Source: Rhodococcus koreensis (GTDB lineage Bacteria; Actinomycetota; Actinomycetes; Mycobacteriales; Mycobacteriaceae). From it: a DNA stretch of 64,000 nt. A program made the position numbers and the translations under genes. The notes under the pieces were generated by a model. That model had not been told where the DNA came from and did not search any database. It saw only the letters and a list, made by a program, of their open reading frames with translations. Shown here in pieces: positions 1-7,814 of this stretch; position 1 is the stretch's first letter; every line of letters begins with the position of its first letter. The DNA is taken from NCBI RefSeq assembly GCF_900105905.1, contig NZ_FNSV01000005.1, positions 1-64,000 on the forward strand, in the 5' to 3' direction.

Positions 1-435
1 GTGGAAGAGCAAGCACCTGTTCGGACCTTGGCGGCCGTCCTAGGGAAGGGCGCCCACTTGGGAGCTCTGCTATCGGCATTGAGCCCTCTGGGCCTGGGGC
101 AGCCTGAAGTGATGAGCCTGCTGCGCGGCACTAGACCAATGACCCCCGAGGTGGTGGATGTGGTAGTCGCTGTTACTGGCGCCGATCGGGATCTGGTTGC
201 CGAGACAGTACAACCATTGCCTGTCGAATTCGTCAGCGAAGTGGACCATCCGCGATGGCGAACCGTCTGGCAAGAACGAGCTCGGCAGGACGACACCGAC
301 GAATCGACCGCGCGGTTGCGTGCGAGCTACGAGATGTTCGCCTTAGCAGCCCGACAAACAGGCTCTCAGAAGCCGGACTGGTCGGCCCGTCTGGCGCAAT
401 TTCGCTCCTCTAAGAATAGGCAGGGGAATCCCTGA
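1..435 (+). CDS. Putative XRE-like regulator paired with ImmA-type protease (possibly 5'-truncated)
   Basis: A 144-aa soluble protein whose reading frame is open to the first base (GTG at 1), so the true start may lie outside the window. Residues about 30-70 read like a compact helix-turn-helix segment (GQPEVMSLLRGTRPMTPE), but I see no full canonical HTH signature. The stop overlaps the next start by one base (TGATG), so it is translationally coupled to an ImmA/IrrE-type metallopeptidase. That order, small DNA-binding protein then metallopeptidase, is the ImmR/ImmA arrangement known from mobile elements. A repressor cleaved by the downstream protease is therefore the natural inference. Function is inferred mainly from context. 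Confidence 0.55.
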   Translation: MEEQAPVRTLAAVLGKGAHLGALLSALSPLGLGQPEVMSLLRGTRPMTPEVVDVVVAVTGADRDLVAETVQPLPVEFVSEVDHPRWRTVWQERARQDDTDESTARLRASYEMFALAARQTGSQKPDWSARLAQFRSSKNRQGNP

Positions 436-1469
436 TGCCGAGGATGTACATCTCCGAAGCTCAAACGCAGGCTCGGGCGATGATGAACGTCGTTGAGCGC
501 ATGCATCCCGGTGCGTTGGAGCGGCTACGGTCCGATTCGGTCGCGGAACTGGATCGATGGGATGAGCTCACAGTGATGCTCGTCGAGGAGACCCCGGGAG
601 CTGACGGATGCTCAGTCGCCGGGAGCTACCAGCCTAATCCCCCGACGCTCGTGGTGACCGAGTCCAAGTCCTATCGGCGCAGCAAGTTCACTGCCCTGCA
701 CGAGCTCGGTCATCACCTTCAACAAACGGAACTGGATCTGGGAAACACGGTCTTCCTTCACAGCGACCCAGGCCGCTTCGAGGAGGAGGCCTGCGACGCT
801 TTCGCCGCCCAAGTTCTCCTGCCGGACGTAGATCTCTTGCACAAGATCAACCCTCGGGGCCCGATCGCCCAGGACGTGGTCGACTTGTTCACGTCGTCCT
901 CTTCAGCGTCACGAGAAGCGTGTTGTGTGTGGGCTGCAAGGCAGCTTCACGGTTCTGGTGCCGTTGTACTCCTCGACCGAAGTGGCACAGTTCTTTTCGC
1001 CGCATCCAAGAGTTTCATCCCGCCGGCGAAGGGATCCGATCAATCCCGGACGGACTTGATCGCCGCTGCACTCCGGAACCCCGGGGCCGGTGCCACCCGC
1101 GACAACACCCACGTTCTTTACCGGAACGGCGGCACCAGCGACTCGGTTTTCGGGCAAGCGAGGTGGTTCGACGACGAATACCTGGTCGCCATCCTTGTGA
1201 CCGACAACGCAGCCTGGACCCCCCTCGCGCTCCCCCGACCCGGCACAGCCCGAAGTGGCGGCGGGCGTTGGTGGACCTGCGAAACGTGTGACGATCTCTT
1301 CACGATCACCGAACGCTGCCAGCTCTGCAAGGAACCGCAATGCCGCAACGGCCATTGCGGGTGCGATGTCGCCCGCACTACGAAGAACCGGGTTTGCCCG
1401 ACGTGTTTCCTCCAGCTGCACCATTCTCGATTCGATGAGGGCAGCGCTGTCTGTCGCGACTGCGCCTGA
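435..1469 (+). CDS. ImmA/IrrE family metallo-endopeptidase with C-terminal zinc-ribbon tail
   Basis: 344 aa. The zinc-protease motif is H89-E90-x-x-H93 (HELGHHLQ), followed about 25 residues later by EEEACDAFAAQVLLP, the expected third-ligand region of ImmA/IrrE enzymes. These are cytoplasmic proteases that cleave a partner repressor and thereby induce mobile elements or stress genes; the likely partner is the coupled upstream gene. The last 65 residues are an added cysteine-rich module with about ten Cys (CETC, CQLC, CPTC, CRDCA). Its final part resembles the C-terminus of the DUF4193 protein at 27148-27438. The tail suggests a second zinc-binding, DNA- or protein-contacting role. The 3' end lies inside the first unit of a 239-bp tandem duplication. 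Confidence 0.8.
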   Translation: MPRMYISEAQTQARAMMNVVERMHPGALERLRSDSVAELDRWDELTVMLVEETPGADGCSVAGSYQPNPPTLVVTESKSYRRSKFTALHELGHHLQQTELDLGNTVFLHSDPGRFEEEACDAFAAQVLLPDVDLLHKINPRGPIAQDVVDLFTSSSSASREACCVWAARQLHGSGAVVLLDRSGTVLFAASKSFIPPAKGSDQSRTDLIAAALRNPGAGATRDNTHVLYRNGGTSDSVFGQARWFDDEYLVAILVTDNAAWTPLALPRPGTARSGGGRWWTCETCDDLFTITERCQLCKEPQCRNGHCGCDVARTTKNRVCPTCFLQLHHSRFDEGSAVCRDCA

Positions 1470-1928
1470 CCGGTTCAACCGTCCCCTCCGGACAATTCTC
1501 GCGATGTGACGTCAGACCTTGGTGAAGCCGATCCGCCGGATCGGCCATCACCAAGGGAGGCATCATGCCCTACCGCAGCGCGATCACCGGTCGGTACCTC
1601 AGCAAGGCATCCGCCGCCCGCCACCCGAAGACCTCGGTTCACGAGTCGTCGGCGACCAACCGCGACACCGGCACACACCATCGCGCCGTCTGTCGCGACT
1701 GCGCCCGACCGGTTCAACCGTCCCCTCCGGACAATTCTCGCGATGTGACGTCAGACCTTGGTGAAGCCGATCCGCCGGATCGGCCATCACCAAGGGAGGC
1801 ATCATGCCCTACCGCAGCGCGATCACCGGTCGGTACCTCAGCAAGGCATCCGCCGCCCGCCACCCGAAGACCTCGGTTCACGAGTCGTCGGCGAGCAACC
1901 GCGACACCGGCACACACCATCGCAGCGC
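1451..1928. repeat. Near-perfect tandem duplication, two units of 239 bp
   Basis: The segment beginning CTGTCGCGACTGCGCC at 1451 recurs at 1690, an offset of 239, and the two units are nearly identical through the spacer, the ribosome binding site GGGAGG and the start of a small ORF. The first unit covers the last codons of the metallopeptidase. The second copies that 3' end into the middle of the small ORF at 1565. Short homology (GCAGCGCYGTC) between the protease 3' end near 1441 and the small ORF near 1922 could have mediated the event. Confidence 0.9.
1565..1689 (+). pseudogene. Truncated first copy of the MPYRSAITGRY small-protein gene
   Basis: The ORF starts with a good ribosome site (AAGGGAGG) and reads MPYRSAITGRYLSKASAARH like the intact gene at 1804. 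After about 41 codons it runs into the duplicated metallopeptidase tail (VCRDCARPVQ) and continues out of its natural sequence to a stop at 2002. It is a by-product of the 239-bp tandem duplication and lacks the second half of the protein. It may still be translated as a chimera. Confidence 0.75.
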
Positions 1929-2067
1929 CGTCAGCGGACGGTATGTCACGGCAGAGGCCACCCGGCGGAGCCCGAAGAACACCGTCACCGAGAAACCGCT
2001 GACGACAGGCGGGGTGGGTAGGCCGGCGCTGTCGGCCTACCCCGCCGGTCCAGTTCCGGACTCGTGA
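1804..2067 (+). CDS. Small repeat protein of the RSA(I/V)xGRY type, function unknown
   Basis: 87 aa, ATG with AAGGGAGG about 6 bases upstream. The protein has an internal duplication: YRSAITGRYLSKASAARHP at the N-terminus and HRSAVSGRYVTAEATRRSP in the middle, each followed by a (T/N)xV(H/T)E segment. It is basic, Ser/Thr/Arg-rich and has no membrane segment. Small proteins with this repeated motif are, to my recollection, common in Nocardiaceae and related genera, without known function. The tail after residue 65 is low-complexity and may not be conserved. It lies between the metallopeptidase and the ubiquitin-like operon. Confidence 0.7.
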   Translation: MPYRSAITGRYLSKASAARHPKTSVHESSASNRDTGTHHRSAVSGRYVTAEATRRSPKNTVTEKPLTTGGVGRPALSAYPAGPVPDS

Positions 2068-2099
2068 GTGCGGAAGCTGGGAAATCAAGTGCAACAATA

Positions 2100-2125
2100 C
2101 TGGTCGGTCCAAATGGGCAGACCAG
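2100..2125. promoter_or_regulatory. Inverted repeat upstream of the ubiquitin-like operon
   Basis: CTGGTC at 2100-2105 and its exact complement GACCAG at 2120-2125 flank a 14-base spacer, 33 bases before the GTG of the multiubiquitin gene. The position suits an operator for the operon, but no convincing -10/-35 pair was identified. Confidence 0.3.
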
Positions 2126-2158
2126 AAACTGACAACAAGCGATAGAGAGGAGCCCACC

Positions 2159-2803
2159 GTGGCCCCTATAGAAAACACCCGAATCTACATCGACAGTGAA
2201 CCGATCGACGTGAAGGAGCGGCGCCTCAACGGCGTCCAGCTGCGCACGCTCATCGCCCCGTCGCCCGAGAACCTGTGGCTCGACGTCGCCGACGCGCAGG
2301 ACTATCCCATCGCACCCACAGAGACGGTGGCTATCGAGCCCGGCATGCGGTTCTTCACCGACCGGCCCCGCACCATCTACATCGACAAGGCTCCCTATGA
2401 AGTTCGCACGGCGGTGCTCACCGAGACCCAACTCCGTGCCCTGCCCACCCCCGCGATTCCCGACGACCACGGGATCTGGAAGGACATCCCGGACGACCTC
2501 GACGATCCAATCGACACCGGCGAGCTCGTCACCATCATCAGCGGAGACCGGTTCTTCACCAATCCCCTTCCCAAGAAGGAGATCCGCGTCACCGTCAATC
2601 GCCGTCCCGTCGTCCTCGACGGCGTCCGACAGACTGGCGCATCGATCAAGAAGTCCGCGATCGATCAGGGCGTACCCATCCAGATCGACTTCCTCCTCGC
2701 CCGCAAGAACGGCCCGAAGTTCAAGCCGGTCGGCGACGACGAGCACATTCGTGTCCGCAACGACGACGAGTTCCGCGCCAACGATGGGGACGACAACTCG
2801 TGA
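2159..2803 (+). CDS. Multiubiquitin domain protein (three ubiquitin-like folds)
   Basis: 214 aa, GTG start with GAGAGG nearby. Three tandem ubiquitin-like units are visible: about 8-67, 71-132 and 137-205. The first two each open with (R/T)IYID and close with a shared (M/D)RFFT linker; the third opens KEIRVTVNRRPVVLDG. This is the pattern of the bacterial multiubiquitin family (PF14452 type), which is encoded with E2-, E1- and JAB-like partners. It is presumably the modifier that is activated and attached to targets or membranes. It ends NDGDDNS with no terminal Gly-Gly; the only late glycine is G210. The stop overlaps the next start (GTGA). Confidence 0.85.
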   Translation: MAPIENTRIYIDSEPIDVKERRLNGVQLRTLIAPSPENLWLDVADAQDYPIAPTETVAIEPGMRFFTDRPRTIYIDKAPYEVRTAVLTETQLRALPTPAIPDDHGIWKDIPDDLDDPIDTGELVTIISGDRFFTNPLPKKEIRVTVNRRPVVLDGVRQTGASIKKSAIDQGVPIQIDFLLARKNGPKFKPVGDDEHIRVRNDDEFRANDGDDNS

Positions 2804-3201
2804 CCACCACGACGACCACCGAGGCCATCGCGGAAGCGATCGAGGAACTCCAGCAGACGTTCGCGGACGCCACCGTCACTTTCGAAAGCGACGGGGCAGG
2901 CGGAGCATGGGTCACCATCGAATCCATCCAGCTCGGGGCGGTCTACGAGCAGGAGACCTCCTGGATCGCATTCCAGATCACCTTCCCGTACCCGGAAGCC
3001 GACGTGTACCCGCTGTTCGTACGTCCCGACCTGCGCCGCAAGGACGGCGACGGCCACGGGGAAGGCTTCCAGTCAGTGACCTGGGGTCCGCGCGGTGAAC
3101 CCGGGACACAGCTGTCGCGTCGCAGTAACCGTCTCAATCCCGCAGTTGACACGGCCACGACGAAGGTCCTGAAGGTACTCAAATGGCTGAGCGAACAGTG
3201 A
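2800..3201 (+). CDS. E2-like protein of the bacterial ubiquitin-like system (cysteine-free)
   Basis: 133 aa, GTG start overlapping the multiubiquitin stop by 4 bases. The core (WVTIESIQLG, WIAFQITFPYPEADVYPLFV) matches the beta-meander and YP-rich segment of a UBC/E2 fold; size and context fit the prokaryotic E2 family E (PF14462 type). Such proteins accept or position the ubiquitin-like modifier. Unlike a classical E2, the sequence contains no cysteine at all, so thioester transfer through this protein is not possible. A scaffold or adaptor role is inferred. The 3' end overlaps the JAB-E1 gene by 19 bases, so all three are one translational unit. Confidence 0.75.
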   Translation: MTTTTTTEAIAEAIEELQQTFADATVTFESDGAGGAWVTIESIQLGAVYEQETSWIAFQITFPYPEADVYPLFVRPDLRRKDGDGHGEGFQSVTWGPRGEPGTQLSRRSNRLNPAVDTATTKVLKVLKWLSEQ

Positions 3202-4622
3202 ACGGCACATGGTCGGTCGTGATCACCGGGGAACAGTGGGCGCTCCTGTACGGGCACCTGTTCCCCGGTGACGGGGACGAACATGGCGCAATCTTGCGGT
3301 GCGGAATCGCCCGAAGCTCCCGCGGTACACGGCTCCTCGTTCACGATGTAGTGACAGCGGTCGATGGCATCGACTACATCGAGGGAAACCGCGGCTACCG
3401 AAAGCTGACAGCTAGGTTCGTCGCCGACAACATTGACACGTGCGCGGAGGAAGGCCTCGCTTACCTCGCCGTGCACAATCACGGCGGACGGGACCGCGTC
3501 GGCTTTTCGCGAACGGACGTGGCTTCCCACGAACGCGGATACCCTGCCCTGCTGGACATCAACGACGGTGTCCCCGTTGGGGCTCTGGTGTTCGCGAGCA
3601 ATGCTGTCGCTGGCGATATCTGGACCAGCGACGGGAATCGTCACACCATCACACACCTGCGCGTTGCAGGACGGCCCCAGCTGACCCTCACCCCAGAACC
3701 GGTACCTGCCCGAGCGGCGGACCCGACGTACGACCGTCAGGCCCGCATCTTCGGTGATCGCGGTCAGGCGATCCTGGCCGGCTCCAAGGTCGCCGTCGTC
3801 GGCCTGGGTGGTATCGGCTCACTCATCGCCGAGTACCTCGCCCGACTCGGGGTCGGAGAACTCGTGTTCATCGACCCCGATCGAATCGACCCGACGAACC
3901 TGCCACGCGTCGTCGGTGCCCGCCGATCCGACGCCTGGTCACTGCTCCAGGACGAGGGCCGCCCAGGGTGGATGCAACGACTCGGTGCCCGCCTGGCAAC
4001 GCCCAAGGTGAAGATCGCTGCGAGGGTCGCACGCCAGGCCTCCAAGACGGTGCGCATCACCGCGGTTCCGCGCTCAGTAGTCGACGCCGACGTCGCCGTA
4101 CTGCTGACCGACTGCGATCACATCTTCCTCGCCGCTGACTCCGCGCTCGCCCGCCGGTTAGTCAATTCCGTCACCCACCAGTACCTCATTCCGAACACAC
4201 AGGTCGGCTCCAAAGTCACTGTCATCGACAGTGCGGTTGCCGACATCTTTTCCGTCTCCAAAATGAGCAGTCCGGGCAGCGGGTGCCTGCAATGCAACGG
4301 CTTGATCCCCGCGTCGCGGCTCACCGAGGAAGCGACCAGCGCGATCCAGCGCCGCCGGCAACGTTACGTCGACGACGAGAACGTTCACGCACCGAGCGTG
4401 ATCACACTCAACGCCGTCGCAGCATCGCGCGCCGTAGACGACTGGCTCATGACCATCGGCGGCCTCGCAGACCCGACCATAAGCGCTGACCACTGGGTCT
4501 CCCACCACCCACTTACCGACGAGGTAGTCGAACACGAACCAGCCAAATCACCGGACTGCCGCCACTGCGGGCCATCTCGTCTCGCGATCGGCGATGGTGC
4601 GAGCCTGCTCGCACGCCCCTAG
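3183..4622 (+). CDS. JAB/JAMM deubiquitinase fused to ThiF/E1-type adenylyltransferase
   Basis: 479 aa. Residues 1-165 form a JAB metalloprotease domain: E33 in GDEHGAILRCG, H98-x-H100, and S109-x-x-D112 are all present, so it should bind zinc and be active. Residues 195-425 are a ThiF/E1 Rossmann domain with G207-x-G209-G210-x-G212 and the acidic loop FIDPDRIDPTN for ATP and modifier adenylation. C368-x-x-C371 and C459-x-x-C462 look like the paired zinc site of MoeB/ThiF enzymes; no clear separate catalytic cysteine was identified. The enzyme probably matures the multiubiquitin C-terminus and activates it. Last of three overlapping genes. Confidence 0.85.
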   Translation: MAERTVNGTWSVVITGEQWALLYGHLFPGDGDEHGAILRCGIARSSRGTRLLVHDVVTAVDGIDYIEGNRGYRKLTARFVADNIDTCAEEGLAYLAVHNHGGRDRVGFSRTDVASHERGYPALLDINDGVPVGALVFASNAVAGDIWTSDGNRHTITHLRVAGRPQLTLTPEPVPARAADPTYDRQARIFGDRGQAILAGSKVAVVGLGGIGSLIAEYLARLGVGELVFIDPDRIDPTNLPRVVGARRSDAWSLLQDEGRPGWMQRLGARLATPKVKIAARVARQASKTVRITAVPRSVVDADVAVLLTDCDHIFLAADSALARRLVNSVTHQYLIPNTQVGSKVTVIDSAVADIFSVSKMSSPGSGCLQCNGLIPASRLTEEATSAIQRRRQRYVDDENVHAPSVITLNAVAASRAVDDWLMTIGGLADPTISADHWVSHHPLTDEVVEHEPAKSPDCRHCGPSRLAIGDGASLLARP

Positions 4623-4790
4623 GATGACGCCCGAGCTTAGATCGCGACAGTGCGGAGGGCCAGACGGGCCGCACCGTCACGGTCCGCGGCCAGCAATTAG
4701 CGCTGCCGTGCACCGAGCGGACACAATCCTGGTCGGGTACTCAGCGCCCCATGCCCGATCGCCGGCGGCGACGTTTGACATGATGCGCAC

Positions 4791-5348
4791 GTGACTATCG
4801 CCCAAACCGCCGATGCCGTCACCCCCTGGTGGCAATCGATCGCCGTACCTACAGGGGTCATTCTCGCAGCGGTTATTGCCGGCACGGTCGCAGTTCGCAC
4901 GGCACGCAAGACACCGCACGAGAACCTGCGGGAGCTAGCCGAGATCCGCGCGCTCCTCATCGAGGAGGCAGCAGAGGATATGGCGACCGAAGTGCGGAAA
5001 CTTGATGCTGCGATCCGCGCCGAGGTCGACAAGATCGATCGACTCACGCGCGCCACAAGTCGTGGACGCTCCGCTGCTGCCGTCGAGTGGATCCGGCAGC
5101 GATCACCGTGGTTCGAGGTGGGTGCTGCAATCCTCCAGTTCGTTCCGCTGGGGTTGCTTTTAGTGGTCGACGTGGATAAGGCCCCCGGTTTTACTATCAT
5201 GATCGTGAGCATCACGATTGCGGCCGCGATGTCCGTTGGAACTTATTTGCGCACTAAGATGACTGGGTGGGGACGGTGGCTACTTGCCCTAATTCTGATT
5301 GCTTGGGGACTCTTCGCGTCCAGTCAGATCCTGGTCTACCTAGCCTAG
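4791..5348 (+). CDS. Small polytopic membrane protein downstream of the ubiquitin-like operon
   Basis: 185 aa, GTG start. Hydrophobic segments lie at about 16-36, 108-126, 132-151 and 160-184, with a charged helical stretch (about 40-95, HENLRELAEIRALLIEEAAE and onwards) between the first and second that could be a cytoplasmic coiled coil. I do not recognise the family. It follows the JAB-E1 gene by 168 bases on the same strand and precedes a strong hairpin, so it could be a separate transcript or the distal gene of the operon. A membrane effector or target of the conjugation system is one possibility, inferred only from position. Confidence 0.65.
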   Translation: MTIAQTADAVTPWWQSIAVPTGVILAAVIAGTVAVRTARKTPHENLRELAEIRALLIEEAAEDMATEVRKLDAAIRAEVDKIDRLTRATSRGRSAAAVEWIRQRSPWFEVGAAILQFVPLGLLLVVDVDKAPGFTIMIVSITIAAAMSVGTYLRTKMTGWGRWLLALILIAWGLFASSQILVYLA

Positions 5349-5420
5349 CTCCGCCGAGTTCCGACTTGGCCGACCGATTTATCCCCCGACCAGTAGGGTG
5401 AACAGCATCAATTCCAACGC

Positions 5421-5446
5421 CAGCGGCTCCCAGTCCGGAGCCGCTG
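5421..5446 (+). terminator. Hairpin terminator after the membrane protein gene
   Basis: A 10-bp perfect stem CAGCGGCTCC / GGAGCCGCTG with a 6-base loop lies 72 bases after the stop at 5348. There is no T-run, which is usual for actinobacterial hairpin terminators. Confidence 0.55.
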
Positions 5447-5981
5447 CCGCAGTGCGAAACCGGTGATGGGAAGCGAATTCCACGGCTAGTAGAGCTACAC
5501 GACACCGGCACGTTCCGATGGCTCAGCACCATTCCGTTCCGATTATCGTGGACGCTCCGCGAGCCATCGCTTTGGCTACTGGCGCGAGGCCAACCAGTGA
5601 ATGGGCTAGAGCAGTAACTCGTTGCGCTGTGCCCGTTCCCGCTGGTCGTGGGCAGCGCGACCAGTGATCGCGTACATTCGGACATCGCGGATCCGGACGA
5701 TGACATCCATGTGGCTCACTCAGCGCAATGTGGGGGGATCCCTGATCGCACGTTCCGCTCGACGGTCCAGATTCCAACACGGCAGCGCCGGTTCGGGCGG
5801 GGTGCTCTACACCCGTACCCCTCGCGCCTGTCGGCACCAAGACAACCAGTCGCGGTGCTCGAATGAATGGCACTGTGGCGCGGGTGCACTCGTCCATGGC
5901 TCTCAGATCGTACAGCGCTTCTGGTCGATTCCCCGGCGCCTCGAATCTCTCGCGTTACCGTGAGGCCAGCCTGCCTGGCAA
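5447..5981. other. Gene-free stretch between the ubiquitin-like operon and the ATPase gene
   Basis: No ORF here has a convincing ribosome site or recognisable protein features. It separates a plus-strand operon from the 3' end of a minus-strand operon. Confidence 0.5.
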
Positions 5982-7814
5982 TTATTCGTCCACGAACTGG
6001 CCGTACTCCGCCCAGGCGGTGAATTGCCATTCCCAGGCGCGACAGACCCGTTCCCTTGGAAGTGCGCGGTCTTTCGGGTCGAGGAGCATCAGCCGTGCGT
6101 AGCGGCCGTCACCGATGACGATCGCGAGCAGGTATTGGCCGGGCTCGGCCTCGATCGCGCCCATCTCGTTGTTGGTCATCGAGAACCTGGCGTCGGGTCG
6201 GTCGACCTTCTTCACCTCGAGCATGACGGCGATTCCGGTGTTGTCAACGCCAACCAGGTCGTAGCCGAGGTTCTGTTTACTGACATCCTTCAGGTCCCAG
6301 CCGCGGGCGTTGAGCCAGTCCATCACCGCGACCTCGGCGGTGCGCCACCGCTGCATGACATCTGCAAACCCTTCGCGCAGCGCGACCTGCCGAGGTGGCG
6401 CCGGTTCGGCCCTCTCGGCGGCGCAGTGCCCGAGTTCGGCTGGGGCCGCATTCTGGATGGTGTCGAGCACCATCTGTTCGACCGGAGTTGCGGACCGTCC
6501 AAGGGCTCGAAGGTGCTCGGTGACGTACTGGGCAGCAGCGGACTGGGTGGCCGGGGACAGTGAAGTCACCACCTGTCCGAGGACGGGTCCAACGTCGAGG
6601 TTCGGTAGCCCGAACGCGACACGCAGTGCGCGGGCGGTGCCGATGTTGGTCTGGTCGTACAGTGCGCGCGGAGCTCCGGCCGGAAAGATGATGGTCAGGT
6701 CTTCGTCCGGAACTGCGAAGGGTGCGACCGCGAATGGGATGGACGCGTGGCGCAGTTCCTCACGCAGTGCGGTCAGGAAGCTCTGCTCTGCGGAGATGCC
6801 GCCGGTTGCGAGCAGCGATCGCGGATCTTCCATGATGGTCATGAGTTCCCACGCCCGGTCGAACCAGGCTGATGCCGGATTGCGAAGCTCGTTGGCCAGG
6901 ATGGCGGCGGCGTCCTGCAAGACTGCGGTGGTGCTCGGGTCCGCGACCGTTGCGTGGGTGCGGGAGGGGTCTGTCAGGAGATCGCCGGAGACCACGAGTG
7001 GGGCTCCGATCCGGTCGTTGAGTGGGAGGAAGCAGGCCAGTCGTCCACGGGCGGTGCACAGCGACACCGCCTGCGCGTTCAGGGGTAGCGCCACCGTCGC
7101 GCTGGTGCCGGTGAGGACGACGAAGTGCGCGACTCGGTCGTCCCAGTGCAGTTCGAGTTGTTGTTCGTTGCGCACGGCGCGGTACTGGTGTGTGCGGCCG
7201 TCGGTGTGGATGGTCACCGACTCGATGGTGCGGAGGAAGAGCAGCGCGATCGGGTCGATCGGCCCGAGTACCGGAAGGTTGGGGCTGTGAGGATCGATGG
7301 TGAATGTGACACCGGCCCCGAACGGATTGGGGGTGCGCGTGACGGCGGTAGGGAGTCGGACCAGTGGAACGTCGTGAATTCCGGCGTGGTGGCCCGCGGT
7401 GGTGAGTAGCTCTGCGGCGGCCTGCCGATCGAAGGTGAAGGCGCATCCGGCTGTGGCGACGGTGATTCGGGAGGCGACGGCGGCGAGGGACTTGAATCCG
7501 ATGCCTCGGTATCCGATCGTGTCGCCGCGGGTTTTCGTCGAACTCGCGCTGCGGCACAGAGCAGATGCATCGTCTCCGGTCATCGCGCGGCCGTCGTTGC
7601 GCCAGACCACGCGTCCCGACGACGACACCTCGATCTCGACGGAGCGGGACCCGGCATCATCGGAGTTCTGCAGCAGCTCGTACTGCACGCGGTCTCTGTA
7701 TGTTTCCGCGAGCAGTGCCTCGATCCTGGCCAGTTCGCCGAACATGCCGGCAGCCTGCCGGTACTCAGCGACGAGGTCATCCTGCAGCCCGAGGACGGCG
7801 TCGATTAACTCCAT
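5982..7814 (-). CDS. Sacsin-type GHKL ATPase with C-terminal DUF3883 nuclease-like domain
   Basis: 610 aa. The N-terminus has the HSP90/sacsin ATP-binding signature: E46-LLQN-S-DDAGS (N-box), N73-D-G and GYRGIGFKS at 101-109. The middle (110-480) is alpha/beta without a family I recognise. Residues 503-610 match DUF3883: GYDLV at 517, L-EVKK at 532-536 and NNEMGAIEAEPGQYLLAIV, a restriction-endonuclease-like core. GHKL-ATPase plus nuclease architectures are repeatedly found in anti-phage systems, so a defence role is inferred. It is translated with the upstream 417-aa gene (10-base overlap). GTG- and ATG-rich shadows on the other strand were ignored. Confidence 0.8.
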   Translation of the reverse strand: MELIDAVLGLQDDLVAEYRQAAGMFGELARIEALLAETYRDRVQYELLQNSDDAGSRSVEIEVSSSGRVVWRNDGRAMTGDDASALCRSASSTKTRGDTIGYRGIGFKSLAAVASRITVATAGCAFTFDRQAAAELLTTAGHHAGIHDVPLVRLPTAVTRTPNPFGAGVTFTIDPHSPNLPVLGPIDPIALLFLRTIESVTIHTDGRTHQYRAVRNEQQLELHWDDRVAHFVVLTGTSATVALPLNAQAVSLCTARGRLACFLPLNDRIGAPLVVSGDLLTDPSRTHATVADPSTTAVLQDAAAILANELRNPASAWFDRAWELMTIMEDPRSLLATGGISAEQSFLTALREELRHASIPFAVAPFAVPDEDLTIIFPAGAPRALYDQTNIGTARALRVAFGLPNLDVGPVLGQVVTSLSPATQSAAAQYVTEHLRALGRSATPVEQMVLDTIQNAAPAELGHCAAERAEPAPPRQVALREGFADVMQRWRTAEVAVMDWLNARGWDLKDVSKQNLGYDLVGVDNTGIAVMLEVKKVDRPDARFSMTNNEMGAIEAEPGQYLLAIVIGDGRYARLMLLDPKDRALPRERVCRAWEWQFTAWAEYGQFVDE

